Shown piece after piece: positions 1-7,200 of a stretch of DNA of 10,154 nt. The position numbers and the translations under genes were made by a program. Under the pieces are notes generated by a model. It had not been told where the DNA came from. It worked only from the letters and a program-made list of their open reading frames with translations, and ran no database searches. Origin of the DNA: Alphaproteobacteria bacterium (GTDB taxonomy: Bacteria > Pseudomonadota > Alphaproteobacteria > Kiloniellales > JAKSDN01); assembly GCA_030598385.1 (NCBI GenBank), contig JAUVQB010000027.1:1-10154 (forward strand), given 5' to 3'. The stretch's first letter is position 1; each line of letters begins with the position of its first letter.

Positions 1-316
1 GATCATAAATATGCTTCCATCATTGGCAGAGCGATAATCGTAACCAAACGACACGAAGTCACTCTATCCTATATACACTTTTCTGTTCCATGGGCCAACT
101 TCCGCTTTTGATGCAGTGGACGGCTCCCACCCAACGGCATCGCAATGTGCCAATTTGGGGTGCTGTTGCGGAGCGACGTGAGTCCGGTCATGGCTATGAA
201 CGGTCCTGACAGCCCCTGACAAGCAACGTCTGCTCCTCCCCCAGCATCGGACATTCGGGTCTGCTTTGCGCATTCAGCGAAAAAAATGCAAACTGAGACA
301 CGACCGGAAGTTGCGT
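1..316. other. Intergenic stretch with no recognisable gene
   Basis: This stretch lies downstream of the minus-strand LOG gene. It is visibly richer in A and T than the rest of the window, especially in the first 100 bases. The open frames here are short, overlap each other on both strands and have no family-like motifs or convincing ribosome binding site. A run of seven A at 280-286 reads as seven T on the minus strand just after the LOG gene and could help end its transcription, but no stable stem sits directly before it. The region may be degenerate intergenic sequence or an old gene remnant; I could not identify it. Confidence 0.5.
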
Positions 317-901
317 CTAGAGACGCGCCTGGCGCTCCGGCGCGCCAGGCTCGGGGGCTTCGGCGATGGCCTCGAACACCCCCGCCACGGACTCGGCCAC
401 GCTGAACAGTTCGGCGTGTTGGGGACGGACGTAGCCCTCGGCGACCTGGTGCTTCACGAGATCGAGGAGCGGCCCCCAATAGCCGGCCTGATTGAGCAGC
501 ACGATGGGCTTGTCGTGGAGACGGAGCTGCTTCCAGGTGATGATTTCGAAGGCTTCGTCCAGCGTACCCAATCCACCGGGCAGGACGCAGAAGGCGTCCG
601 CCAGGGCGCACATACGGGCCTTGCGGCTGTGCATGGACTCGACCACCTCCAGGCGCGTGAGGCCGCCATGGCCGAGCTCGCGCATCTGCAGGTGCTCCGG
701 GATTACGCCGATCACCTCGCCCCCGGCGGCGAGCGCCGCGTCCGCCACCACGCCCATCAATCCGACATGTCCGCCGCCGAAGACGATGCGAATCCCGCGC
801 GCGGCGGCTTCGCGCCCCAAGGCGCCCGCCCAGTCCCTATGCCGCTCGTCGCCTCTGTCGGAAGAGCCGCAATAGACGCAAAGCGAGGTGATCCGGGCCA
901 T
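317..901 (-). CDS. LOG-family Rossmann-fold protein (putative nucleoside 5'-monophosphate phosphoribohydrolase)
   Basis: This 194-residue protein has all the hallmarks of the LOG / TIGR00730 family. They are CGSS at residues 11-14, a glycine-rich GGGHVGLMG at 42-50, MHSRK at 90-94 and the signature PGGLGTLDE at 108-116, whose Arg and Glu equivalents take part in catalysis in characterised members. Family members cleave the N-glycosidic bond of nucleoside 5'-monophosphates such as cytokinin ribotides or AMP, releasing the base and ribose 5-phosphate in the cytoplasm; the bacterial substrate is usually unknown. The length is typical. The ATG at 901 has an AAGGA about 12 bases upstream. The gene is divergent from the LysM gene across a 229-base gap. 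A hairpin with 8-bp arms (327-334 with 343-350) lies in its last codons, and a smaller palindrome (313-326) spans the stop; both could protect or end the transcript. Family call is firm, exact substrate is not. Confidence 0.93.
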   Translation of the reverse strand: MARITSLCVYCGSSDRGDERHRDWAGALGREAAARGIRIVFGGGHVGLMGVVADAALAAGGEVIGVIPEHLQMRELGHGGLTRLEVVESMHSRKARMCALADAFCVLPGGLGTLDEAFEIITWKQLRLHDKPIVLLNQAGYWGPLLDLVKHQVAEGYVRPQHAELFSVAESVAGVFEAIAEAPEPGAPERQARL

Positions 902-1051
902 TCTGGGGCGTATCCTTGTCCTGAACCGGGGCCGAACGTACGGGCGATATGATCCGCTGGTAGCCCATTCGCGCCGGCAAGAAAAGACCCTGCTCGGCCC
1001 AAGAGGGCCACCAGCGTGGTACGACGCCCCGATTGCGCGTTCGTGTCAGGC

Positions 1052-1078
1052 ATATTACCCTAGAGATTGAATATTACC
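1052..1078. promoter_or_regulatory. Direct repeat ATATTACC x2 in the LOG/LysM divergent intergenic region
   Basis: Two exact copies of ATATTACC (1052-1059 and 1071-1078) are offset by 19 bases, close to two helical turns. On the minus strand each reads GGTAATAT, and TAATAT matches a -10 hexamer at four of six positions, so these could also be promoter elements for the LOG gene. They sit about 50-80 bases before the LysM start. A second structure nearby is an inverted repeat, 955-965 with 1006-1016 (10 of 11 pairs). No known operator is recognised; a binding site or promoter role is inference from position and spacing. Confidence 0.3.
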
Positions 1079-1130
1079 TCGGGGGGTGCCTGCGGAATAG
1101 GCCCGCGGCAGACTGGGGAGGAGCCCAGGC

Positions 1131-2318
1131 GTGCAGCGCAGCGTGCTGGCAGGCGGCGCCGTCGTATTTGCGGCGGTCGTGCTTGCTGCAATTTTCTGGA
1201 CCGGCGGCGAGGACGGGGTCCCCGCCGAAAATGCGGTCGTGGCCGAAACCGCGGCCGAAATTTCCCAGCAAAACCCAGAGCCCGAAGCGGCTGAAGCCGA
1301 GGCGCCGGACGCCGGCGCGGCGCAAGACGTGACAATCCAGGAAGTCGTCCGCGCAACCGAGGAAGGCGCCCAGCGCGTTGAAAGCGAGACGGCATCGAAG
1401 TCCGCGGAGAGCAGCGAGGCAGAAGGCCAGATCGCGGCGCTGCCGCCTGATGCGGCACCGCCGCTGATGGCGCCCCAGTTCGACATCGTGCGGGTCGAAC
1501 CCAATGGCGAGGCGGTGATCGCCGGGCGGTCCGAGCCGGGCAGCGTGGTCGTCCTGCTCGACGGCGAGGAGGAAATCGGCCGGGTTACCGCCGATGAGAC
1601 GGGTGCCTGGGTGATCATCGTTGCGCGCCCGCTGAGCCCCGGAGACCATCAGCTTGGCCTGCGCGCCGAAATGCCCGACGGCAGCGTTCAGCTCTCGGAG
1701 ACCCTTGTGATCGTCTCGGTGCCGGAACCGACCCTGGAAGTGGCGAGCGGCGAGGCCGGGGAGGAACGGCAGGTCGCGGCGGAAACTGCGCCTCTCGCGG
1801 TCGAAACCCAACGCGAAGGCTTGTCCGCGAGCCGGGTGCTACAACAGCCGGAGGATGCCGGCTTGCGCGATCAGACCCTCTTGTTGAATGCCGTGGACTA
1901 TGATGCCGACGGGTTCGTGGTCGTCAGCGGCCGTTCCCAGCCCGGCGCGCGGGTCGTGGTCTATCTCGACGAGGAGCCTCTCGGCAGCGTCGTCGCCGAT
2001 GCCAATGGGCACTGGCAGCTGGCTCCCGACACCCCGGTCGCGTCCGGGCTGCACCGGCTGCGCGTCGATCAGGTCGGCGACTCGGGCGATGTGCTGGCCC
2101 GGGTGGCGACCCTGTTCTCGCGCGCCGAGCTCGCCGGCGGATTTCCCGAGGACCGCTTCGTCATCGTTCAACCGGGTAACAGCCTGTGGCGCATCGCCCG
2201 GCGCACCTATGGGGAAGGCATTCGCTACAGCGTGATATTCCAGGCCAACAACGACCGGATCGTCGATCCCGACCTCATCTTTCCCGGCCAGATCTTCCTG
2301 GTGCCCAGCACGAACTAA
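1131..2318 (+). CDS. Membrane-anchored LysM protein with two Ig-like repeats
   Basis: The 395-residue protein begins with a single hydrophobic segment (residues 5-23), followed by a Glu/Ala-rich low-complexity linker (about 27-105). Two clearly related beta-rich repeats follow, at about 117-180 and 251-314. Both contain a G-R-S-x-P-G-(S/A)-x-V-V-V motif followed by an acidic turn and G-x-V-x-A-(D)-x-x-G-x-W, as in bacterial Ig-like domains. The C-terminus (343-392) is a LysM domain with the pattern V-x-P-G-N-S-L-W-R-I-A, then Q-x-N-N and P-G-Q-I-F-L-V-P. LysM binds peptidoglycan GlcNAc chains, so the protein probably tethers the inner membrane to, or senses, the cell wall in the periplasm. 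The start is GTG, chosen because GGGGAGGAG lies at 1115-1123 with a seven-base spacer and the hydrophobic segment follows directly. No catalytic domain is seen. A signal peptide rather than a retained anchor is possible. Confidence 0.88.
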   Translation: MQRSVLAGGAVVFAAVVLAAIFWTGGEDGVPAENAVVAETAAEISQQNPEPEAAEAEAPDAGAAQDVTIQEVVRATEEGAQRVESETASKSAESSEAEGQIAALPPDAAPPLMAPQFDIVRVEPNGEAVIAGRSEPGSVVVLLDGEEEIGRVTADETGAWVIIVARPLSPGDHQLGLRAEMPDGSVQLSETLVIVSVPEPTLEVASGEAGEERQVAAETAPLAVETQREGLSASRVLQQPEDAGLRDQTLLLNAVDYDADGFVVVSGRSQPGARVVVYLDEEPLGSVVADANGHWQLAPDTPVASGLHRLRVDQVGDSGDVLARVATLFSRAELAGGFPEDRFVIVQPGNSLWRIARRTYGEGIRYSVIFQANNDRIVDPDLIFPGQIFLVPSTN

Positions 2319-2476
2319 AGCGTGCGACGGCTTGCCTCCGCCCTGGCGGATGGGCTAAGGGTGAATCTGCGCCTTGATCTTTGCCGGCGCTCGCGCGTAT
2401 CACCAAGCACGACGCAGGCCGCCATATACACCGCCATAGCCCAATACCAAATCTCGATGATAATCACCCCTTTCAC
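2315..2476 (-). CDS. Possible 53-residue small membrane protein overlapping the left end of the palindromic element
   Basis: From a GTG at 2476 this frame gives a hydrophobic N-terminus (VIIIEIWYW, then AMAVYMAACVVLG) followed by an Arg-rich tail, the layout of a single-pass small membrane protein. Its stop overlaps the stop codon of the LysM gene on the other strand. Support is weak: there is no good ribosome binding site, the codon third positions are less GC-rich than in neighbouring genes, and its first codons lie inside the left terminal repeat of the element at 2443-2721. The right terminal repeat encodes a similar decayed peptide that begins with ATG-AAA and ends after WY. It may be a real small gene whose start was copied in inverted orientation, or only a chance frame. 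Confidence 0.2.
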   Translation of the reverse strand: MKGVIIIEIWYWAMAVYMAACVVLGDTRERRQRSRRRFTLSPSARAEASRRTL

Positions 2477-2570
2477 CGCTGTCTCTTGCCCGCTCGCTAG
2501 GAGCGGGTGGCGCCGTGGTGTGGGGCACCACAAGGCGCCCGCGACGCGGCGAGGGGGCAAGAGACAGCGG
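2476..2570. repeat. Hairpin domain A: 16-bp perfect inverted repeat with two inner hairpins
   Basis: The outer arms 2476-2491 and 2555-2570 are perfect 16-bp inverted copies (left arm CCGCTGTCTCTTGCCC). Inside them are two further stems. One has 7-bp arms 2489-2495 and 2501-2507 with a five-base loop GCTAG; it shares three bases with the outer arm. The other has 12-bp arms, 2509-2520 with 2526-2531 plus 2534-2539, around a five-base loop and a two-A bulge. As RNA or extruded single-stranded DNA this would fold as a three-way junction. No U-tract follows on either strand, so it does not look like a simple intrinsic terminator. Confidence 0.75.
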
Positions 2571-2580
2571 CCTTCGGTGG

Positions 2581-2685
2581 GGCGAGGCGGCCCGCCGGAG
2601 GGCGTTGCGGCACTTGCCCCCCAAATACGCCCATTGGGTCCCACATCGCGCTGCGCGCCGCGCCGACCCGGCGGACCGCCTCGCC
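2581..2685. repeat. Hairpin domain B: 18-bp inverted repeat
   Basis: The arms 2581-2598 and 2668-2685 are inverted copies that match at 17 of 18 positions (left arm GGCGAGGCGGCCCGCCGG). They enclose a 69-base interior rich in G and C that contains no start codon with a ribosome binding site. Together with domain A this gives the element a two-domain, nested architecture bounded by the terminal repeats. Confidence 0.7.
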
Positions 2686-2728
2686 TCATGAAATGGGTGA
2701 CTATCGTCGAGACTTGGTATTAATCAGT

Positions 2729-3445
2729 ATGACTTCACGACCTGACAGCAGTCCCTCGGCGCTCGACACGGTGATCGTTCCCATCCATCGCGCCGGCTGG
2801 CCCTTCATCGCGGCTTTTGCCGCGGTCGCCGTCGTCCTCGGTTTGCTTTGGGCGCCGCTGGCCTGGATCGGAGTTCTGGCGACGGCCTGGTGCGTCTTCT
2901 TTTTCCGCGATCCGCCGCGGGTGACGCCGCTGGGCGACGGCCTGGTGGTGAGCCCGGCCGACGGCCGCGTACAGAAGATCGCCGAGGCGGTGCCACCCGA
3001 GGAGCTCGAACTGGGCCAGGCCGCCCTGCCGCGCATCAGCATCTTCCTCAACGTTTTCGACGTGCATATCAACCGCGTGCCGGTGGACGGCCGGGTGATC
3101 GCCGAGGCCTACCGCCCCGGCACCTTCGTCAATGCGGCCCTGGATAAGGCTTCCGACGAGAACGAGCGCCAATTGGTCGGCCTGGAGACAGTGGCCGGAC
3201 AGCGCCTCGGCCTGGTCCAAATCGCCGGCCTGGTGGCGCGCCGCATCGTTTGCCAGCTGGAAGACGGACAGAACGTGCGCGCCGGCGAGCGCTATGGCCT
3301 TATCCGCTTCGGCAGCCGCGTCGACGTCTACCTGCCGGCGGGCGTCGCGCCCTTGGTGGTGGTGGGCCAGCGGGCCATCGGCGGCGAAACGGTGCTGGCC
3401 GACTTGAGCTCCCGAGAACCGCCGCGGGCCGGCGAGGTGCGCTGA
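2729..3445 (+). CDS. psd: Phosphatidylserine decarboxylase (proenzyme)
   Basis: This 238-residue protein catalyses decarboxylation of phosphatidylserine to phosphatidylethanolamine at the inner membrane. Visible family features are two hydrophobic segments (about 24-42 and 44-58), FFRDPPR at 58-64, SPADG at 75-79, the FLNVFDVHINRVP core at 106-118 with a conserved His113, and RFGS at 193-196. The Gly195-Ser196 bond is the expected self-cleavage site that makes the pyruvoyl cofactor on the short alpha chain. It belongs to the short class that has a GS motif in place of the LGST of Escherichia coli Psd. The open frame continues far upstream, through the palindromic element. The ATG at 2729 is chosen because homology begins here, but no Shine-Dalgarno is visible before it; an in-frame ATG at 2693 is an alternative. 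The stop overlaps the pssA start, which shows translational coupling. Confidence 0.93.
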   Translation: MTSRPDSSPSALDTVIVPIHRAGWPFIAAFAAVAVVLGLLWAPLAWIGVLATAWCVFFFRDPPRVTPLGDGLVVSPADGRVQKIAEAVPPEELELGQAALPRISIFLNVFDVHINRVPVDGRVIAEAYRPGTFVNAALDKASDENERQLVGLETVAGQRLGLVQIAGLVARRIVCQLEDGQNVRAGERYGLIRFGSRVDVYLPAGVAPLVVVGQRAIGGETVLADLSSREPPRAGEVR

Positions 3446-4260
3446 TGGCCCGTCGCCCAGGGCGGCGCCTCGGCGCCCAGTCGATCAACCGGCTGATTCC
3501 CAACAGCCTCACGCTCCTCGCCCTCTGCGCCGGCGTCACCGCGATGCGCTTTGCGGTCGAAGGCCTGTGGGACCGGGCCGTAATCGCGATCGTCGTGGCG
3601 GCCGTCCTCGATGGCCTGGATGGGCGCATCGCGCGGGCCCTGGGTGCGACCAGCCGTTTCGGGGCGGAACTCGATTCCCTCTCGGACTTCATTTGCTTCG
3701 GCGTCGCACCTGCGTTCGTCGTCTATATGTGGGGCCTGCAGGAGCTTGGCGGCCTGGGCTGGGCGCTTTCTCTGCTGTTCGCGGTTTGCTGCGGGCTCCG
3801 TCTGGCGCGCTACAACGTGGCCCTGGATTCCAAGGAGAGCATGCCGCCCTGGACCCGGGACTTTTTCGTCGGCGTACCGGCGCCGGCAGGCGGCGGGCTC
3901 GCGATCATGCCGCTCATCTTCGGGCTGCAGTTCGAACATGCGATTTTCGCTTCGCCCTGGCTCAACGGCCTCATGCTGGCCGGTGTCGCAGGCCTGATGG
4001 TGAGCCGGATACCGACCTTCGCCTTCAAGCGCCTCAAAGTGCCGGGACGCCACGTGGTGCTTGCCCTGCTGGCGGTCGGCGCCTTCGCCGCCTTCCTGAT
4101 CAGCACGCCCTGGGTCACCCTCGGGGTCACGGGCCTGGCCTACCTCGCGAGCATTCCCTACGCGCATCAGACGTACCAAAAGAGGCGCAGCCTGGGCGAG
4201 AACGGCGATCTCGAGGAGGACGAGGCCGATAACGGCGAACCGGGCGATGGTTTGACTTGA
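3445..4260 (+). CDS. pssA: CDP-diacylglycerol-serine O-phosphatidyltransferase
   Basis: This 271-residue integral membrane enzyme joins CDP-diacylglycerol and L-serine to give phosphatidylserine, the substrate of the preceding psd product. The CDP-alcohol phosphatidyltransferase signature D-G-x2-A-R-x8-G-x3-D-x3-D is complete: Asp56, Asp59, Gly60, Ala63, Arg64, Gly73, Asp77 and Asp81. Several hydrophobic segments follow, including about 20-38, 43-56, 92-120, 147-165 and 205-240, and the tail is acidic and polar. This is the multi-pass type II synthase usual in alphaproteobacteria and Bacillus, not the peripheral enterobacterial type. The ATG overlaps the psd stop codon (TGATG), so the two genes form one operon. 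The gene converges on the RND pump gene, with only 24 bases between the stops. Confidence 0.94.
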   Translation: MARRPGRRLGAQSINRLIPNSLTLLALCAGVTAMRFAVEGLWDRAVIAIVVAAVLDGLDGRIARALGATSRFGAELDSLSDFICFGVAPAFVVYMWGLQELGGLGWALSLLFAVCCGLRLARYNVALDSKESMPPWTRDFFVGVPAPAGGGLAIMPLIFGLQFEHAIFASPWLNGLMLAGVAGLMVSRIPTFAFKRLKVPGRHVVLALLAVGAFAAFLISTPWVTLGVTGLAYLASIPYAHQTYQKRRSLGENGDLEEDEADNGEPGDGLT

Positions 4261-4284
4261 TGTAGGTCCGGGCCGGTCCCGCTG

Positions 4285-7200
4285 TTATTCCGCCGGATGG
4301 GGCAGGCGGCCCGCCTGCTCCGGCCGGCCGCCGGCCTTCAGCGTCGTCCCGCGGCGGCGCCTCCGCCGCCAGGCGGCGACGTTGACCCGCAGCATGAGGG
4401 CGCAAGGCGTGACCAGAAGGGTCAGCACGGTCGCGAAGCCGAGGCCGAAGACGATGGCCGTGGAGAGTTGCCGCCACCATTGGGTGGAGGGTCCGCCCAG
4501 TTCGATCGAGCGGGCGAAGAAATCGATATTGAGGGCGAGCACCATGGGCATCAGCCCAAGGATCGTCGTAACGCTGGTCAGTATCACGGGCCGCAGGCGC
4601 TGAGCGCCGGTGCGCAGGATCGCCTCGACGGGATCCGGCGTACTGCGTTTCAGCCGGTCATAGGTGTCGATCAGCACGATGTTGTTGTTGACCACGATGC
4701 CGGCCAGCGCGATCACGCCGATGCCCGACATGACGATGCCGAAAGGCTGGGCTGTCACCAGCAGGCCGATCATCACGCCGATGGTCGACAACACCACCGC
4801 CGAGAGGATGAGGAAGGCGGAATAGAAGCTGTTGAACTGGGTCACCAGGATGATCGCCATGAGGAACAGGGCCACCGTGAAGGCCTTGAAGAGAAAGGCT
4901 TGCGCCGCTTTCTGCTCTTCGTCCTCGCCCTTGAAGGTGATCCGGGCGCGCGGGTCGAGGTCGGCGCCGGCCAGCCAGGCGCGGATCTGACGCACCTTGT
5001 CGTCGGCGAGCAGGCCGGGCGCCACGTCGGCCTTGACGGTCATGACCCGCTTGCCGTCGATGCGCCGAAGCAGGCCGACCTTGGGCCGCGCATGGCGTTC
5101 TACGAAGCTTGAGATGGGCACCAGGCCGGCTTGGGTCTGCACCCGAATCTGATCGAGCTCGGCCAGGTTGCGGTAGCGCTCCGGCAGGCGGACCACGATA
5201 TCGATCTCCTCGTCGCTATCGTCGGCGCGGTATTCGCCCAGGCTCATGCCATTGGTGATCATGCGCACGTAGCCGCCGATCATTGAAATATCGGCGCCGA
5301 ACTTGGCGGCCTGGGCGCGGTCGACGTCGATCTGCCATTCGATCCCGGGAACCGGCCGGCCGTCCTCGATGTCGACGAAGCCGCCGATCTCCGCCAGGCC
5401 CTCGTTGATCCGTGCTGCGGTTGCGTCGATCACCGCCGCGCTCTCGGCGCTGATCTCGATCTGGATCGGCTTGCCGACGGGCGGCCCGGCTTCTTGCTTG
5501 CGGGTCTCGACCAGGATGCCGGCCAGGTCGGCGGTGCGGCGGCGGATCTCGCTCAGGATCTCGTTCGCCGACTCGCGCAACTGCCAATCGGTAAATTCAA
5601 GCTGGATCGACCCGATCAGATCCTCCGGCTCGTCGCGCTGGATCCCCGAGGAGGCGACGCTGCGGGTATAGATGGCATGAAAGGCGCCGGTCTCGCGCTG
5701 CAGCTCGAAGATCCGCGCCTCGACCTCGCGCATGAGGCCGTCGCGTTCGAAGATCGACAGATTGCCGCGGGCATGGATCTGCAGGATGGCGTTGTCCGGC
5801 TCCACGTCGGGGAAGAACTCCACCCCGCGGCCATAGCTCTGGTAGGCCATCTGCACGGCGACCAGCAGGGCCAGCGCGGCCAGGAGGATCTTGGCGGGAT
5901 GCTTGAGCGCCGCGCGCAGCCCCCGCACGTAAAGCCCGGTCGGGCCGGGCACCCGGGTGAGGTCGCCGTGCTCGCCGGCGGCGAGCGCCTGCATGGTGCG
6001 TTCGTCCGCCGCGCCGCCGGCCTTGCCGAAGATCGCGCCGAGCGTCGGCACGAAGATGAGCGCCATGACGAGCGAGGCCGAGAGGGTCGCCACCAGGGTG
6101 ATCGGCAGATACTTCATGAACTCGCCGACCATGCCGGGCCAGAACACCAACGGCAGGAAGGCGGCGAGGGTGGTCGCCGTCGCGGCGGTGATCGGCCAGG
6201 CCATGCGCTTGGCCGCCAGCGCGTAGGCGTCGCGGCGGTGCAGGCCCTCGCTCATCTTGCGGTCGGCGTACTCGGTGACCACGATGGCGCCGTCGACCAG
6301 CATGCCGACGGCGAGGATCAGACTGAACAGCACCACGATGTTCACCGTCAGCCCGAAGGCCGCCAGCACCAGAATGCCGGTCAGGAAGGACCCGGGGATG
6401 GCGATGCCGACTAAACCGGCGCTGCGCAAGCCCAGGGTGGCCACCACTACCACCATGACCAGGAGGACCGCGCTCAGCACGTTGTTCTGCAGGTCGGCCA
6501 GCATGGCGCGGATGTTGCTCGACTTGTCCTGGCTATAGGTCACGATCACGCCCTCGGGCCAGGCGCCACGGACCTGCTCGACCAGGGCGCGGACCTGTTC
6601 GATGGTGCCGATGATGTTTTCGCCGGTGCGCTTGGAGACCTCGAGCGCGATCGCCTGGCGGCCGTTGATGCGGGCCATGCCCTCGGGGTCCTTGAAGGTG
6701 CGGCGCAAAGTCGCGATGTCCTGGAAGCGGACCACCGCGTCGTCGTTCACCTTCACCGGCATGTTGAGGATGTCTTCCATGCTGCCGAACAGGCCCGGCA
6801 GCTTGATGGCGAAGCGCCCCTCGCCGGTGTCGAGCGCCCCGGCGGCGACCACCCGGTTGGAGCGCTGCACGGCCTCGATCAGGTCGGTGGCGTTGAGGTT
6901 GTAGCTTTCCAGCACCAGGGGCTCGACGACCACTTCGATCAGCTCCTCGCGGTCGCCGGCGATCTCGGCCTTGAGCACGCCGGTGAGCCCTTCGATGCGG
7001 TCCTGCAGGTCGCGGGCGAGGCGCAGCAGCGTGCGTTCCGGCACCTCGCCGGAGAGCGTCACCACCAGGACCGGAAACAGGCTCAGGTTGATTTCGTGAA
7101 CCGTCGGCTCGTCGGCGTCCTCCGGCAGCTCCGGCTTGGCGAGATCCACCTTGTCCCGCACGTCGGCCATGGCGGTATCGGCGTCGAAGCCGGCATCGAA

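Larger units (their letters stand above)
2443..2721. mobile_element. Palindromic non-coding element with 33-bp terminal inverted repeats (MITE-like)
   Basis: The two ends, 2443-2475 and 2689-2721, are inverted copies that match at 29 of 33 positions. Between them lie two independent palindromic domains (2476-2570 and 2581-2685), so nearly the whole 279 bases is self-complementary. There is no transposase or convincing gene inside. Size, terminal repeats and lack of coding capacity fit a miniature inverted-repeat transposable element or an ERIC/RIME-like intergenic repeat; no known family is recognised. No clear target-site duplication is seen at the two borders. The right end stops seven bases before the psd start, so the element probably forms the psd 5' leader. 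It could instead be a large structured RNA or a locally made inverted duplication; single-copy sequence cannot decide between these. Confidence 0.55.

Noticed and set aside
64..273. Short minus-strand frame of 69 residues, with an overlapping 180-residue frame at 69-611
   Set aside because: No motif, no ribosome binding site, and the longer one overlaps the LOG gene in another frame.
266..952. A 228-residue plus-strand frame opposite the LOG gene
   Set aside because: The minus strand encodes all LOG motifs in a full-length protein; the opposite frame has no family signature or ribosome binding site.
2337..2350. A short hairpin after the LysM gene considered as its terminator
   Set aside because: The stem is only five to six base pairs with no T-tract behind it, so it is not a supported intrinsic terminator.
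2480..2567. CTGTCTCTT and AAGAGACAG at the arms of hairpin domain A, resembling the Tn5 mosaic end and sequencing adapters
   Set aside because: Only nine bases match; the next bases are GCCC rather than the mosaic-end ATACAC, and both arms continue as native palindrome. It is neither a Tn5 end nor an adapter remnant.
2507..2728. A 74-residue N-terminal extension of psd through the palindromic element
   Set aside because: It reads through hairpin DNA with no family similarity, and Psd homology begins at about the ATG at 2729.
5494..6414. A 306-residue plus-strand frame, and a similar 271-residue frame at 4297-5112
   Set aside because: Both lie wholly antisense to the RND pump and show low-complexity His/Asp/Gly/Arg-rich sequence typical of shadow frames.
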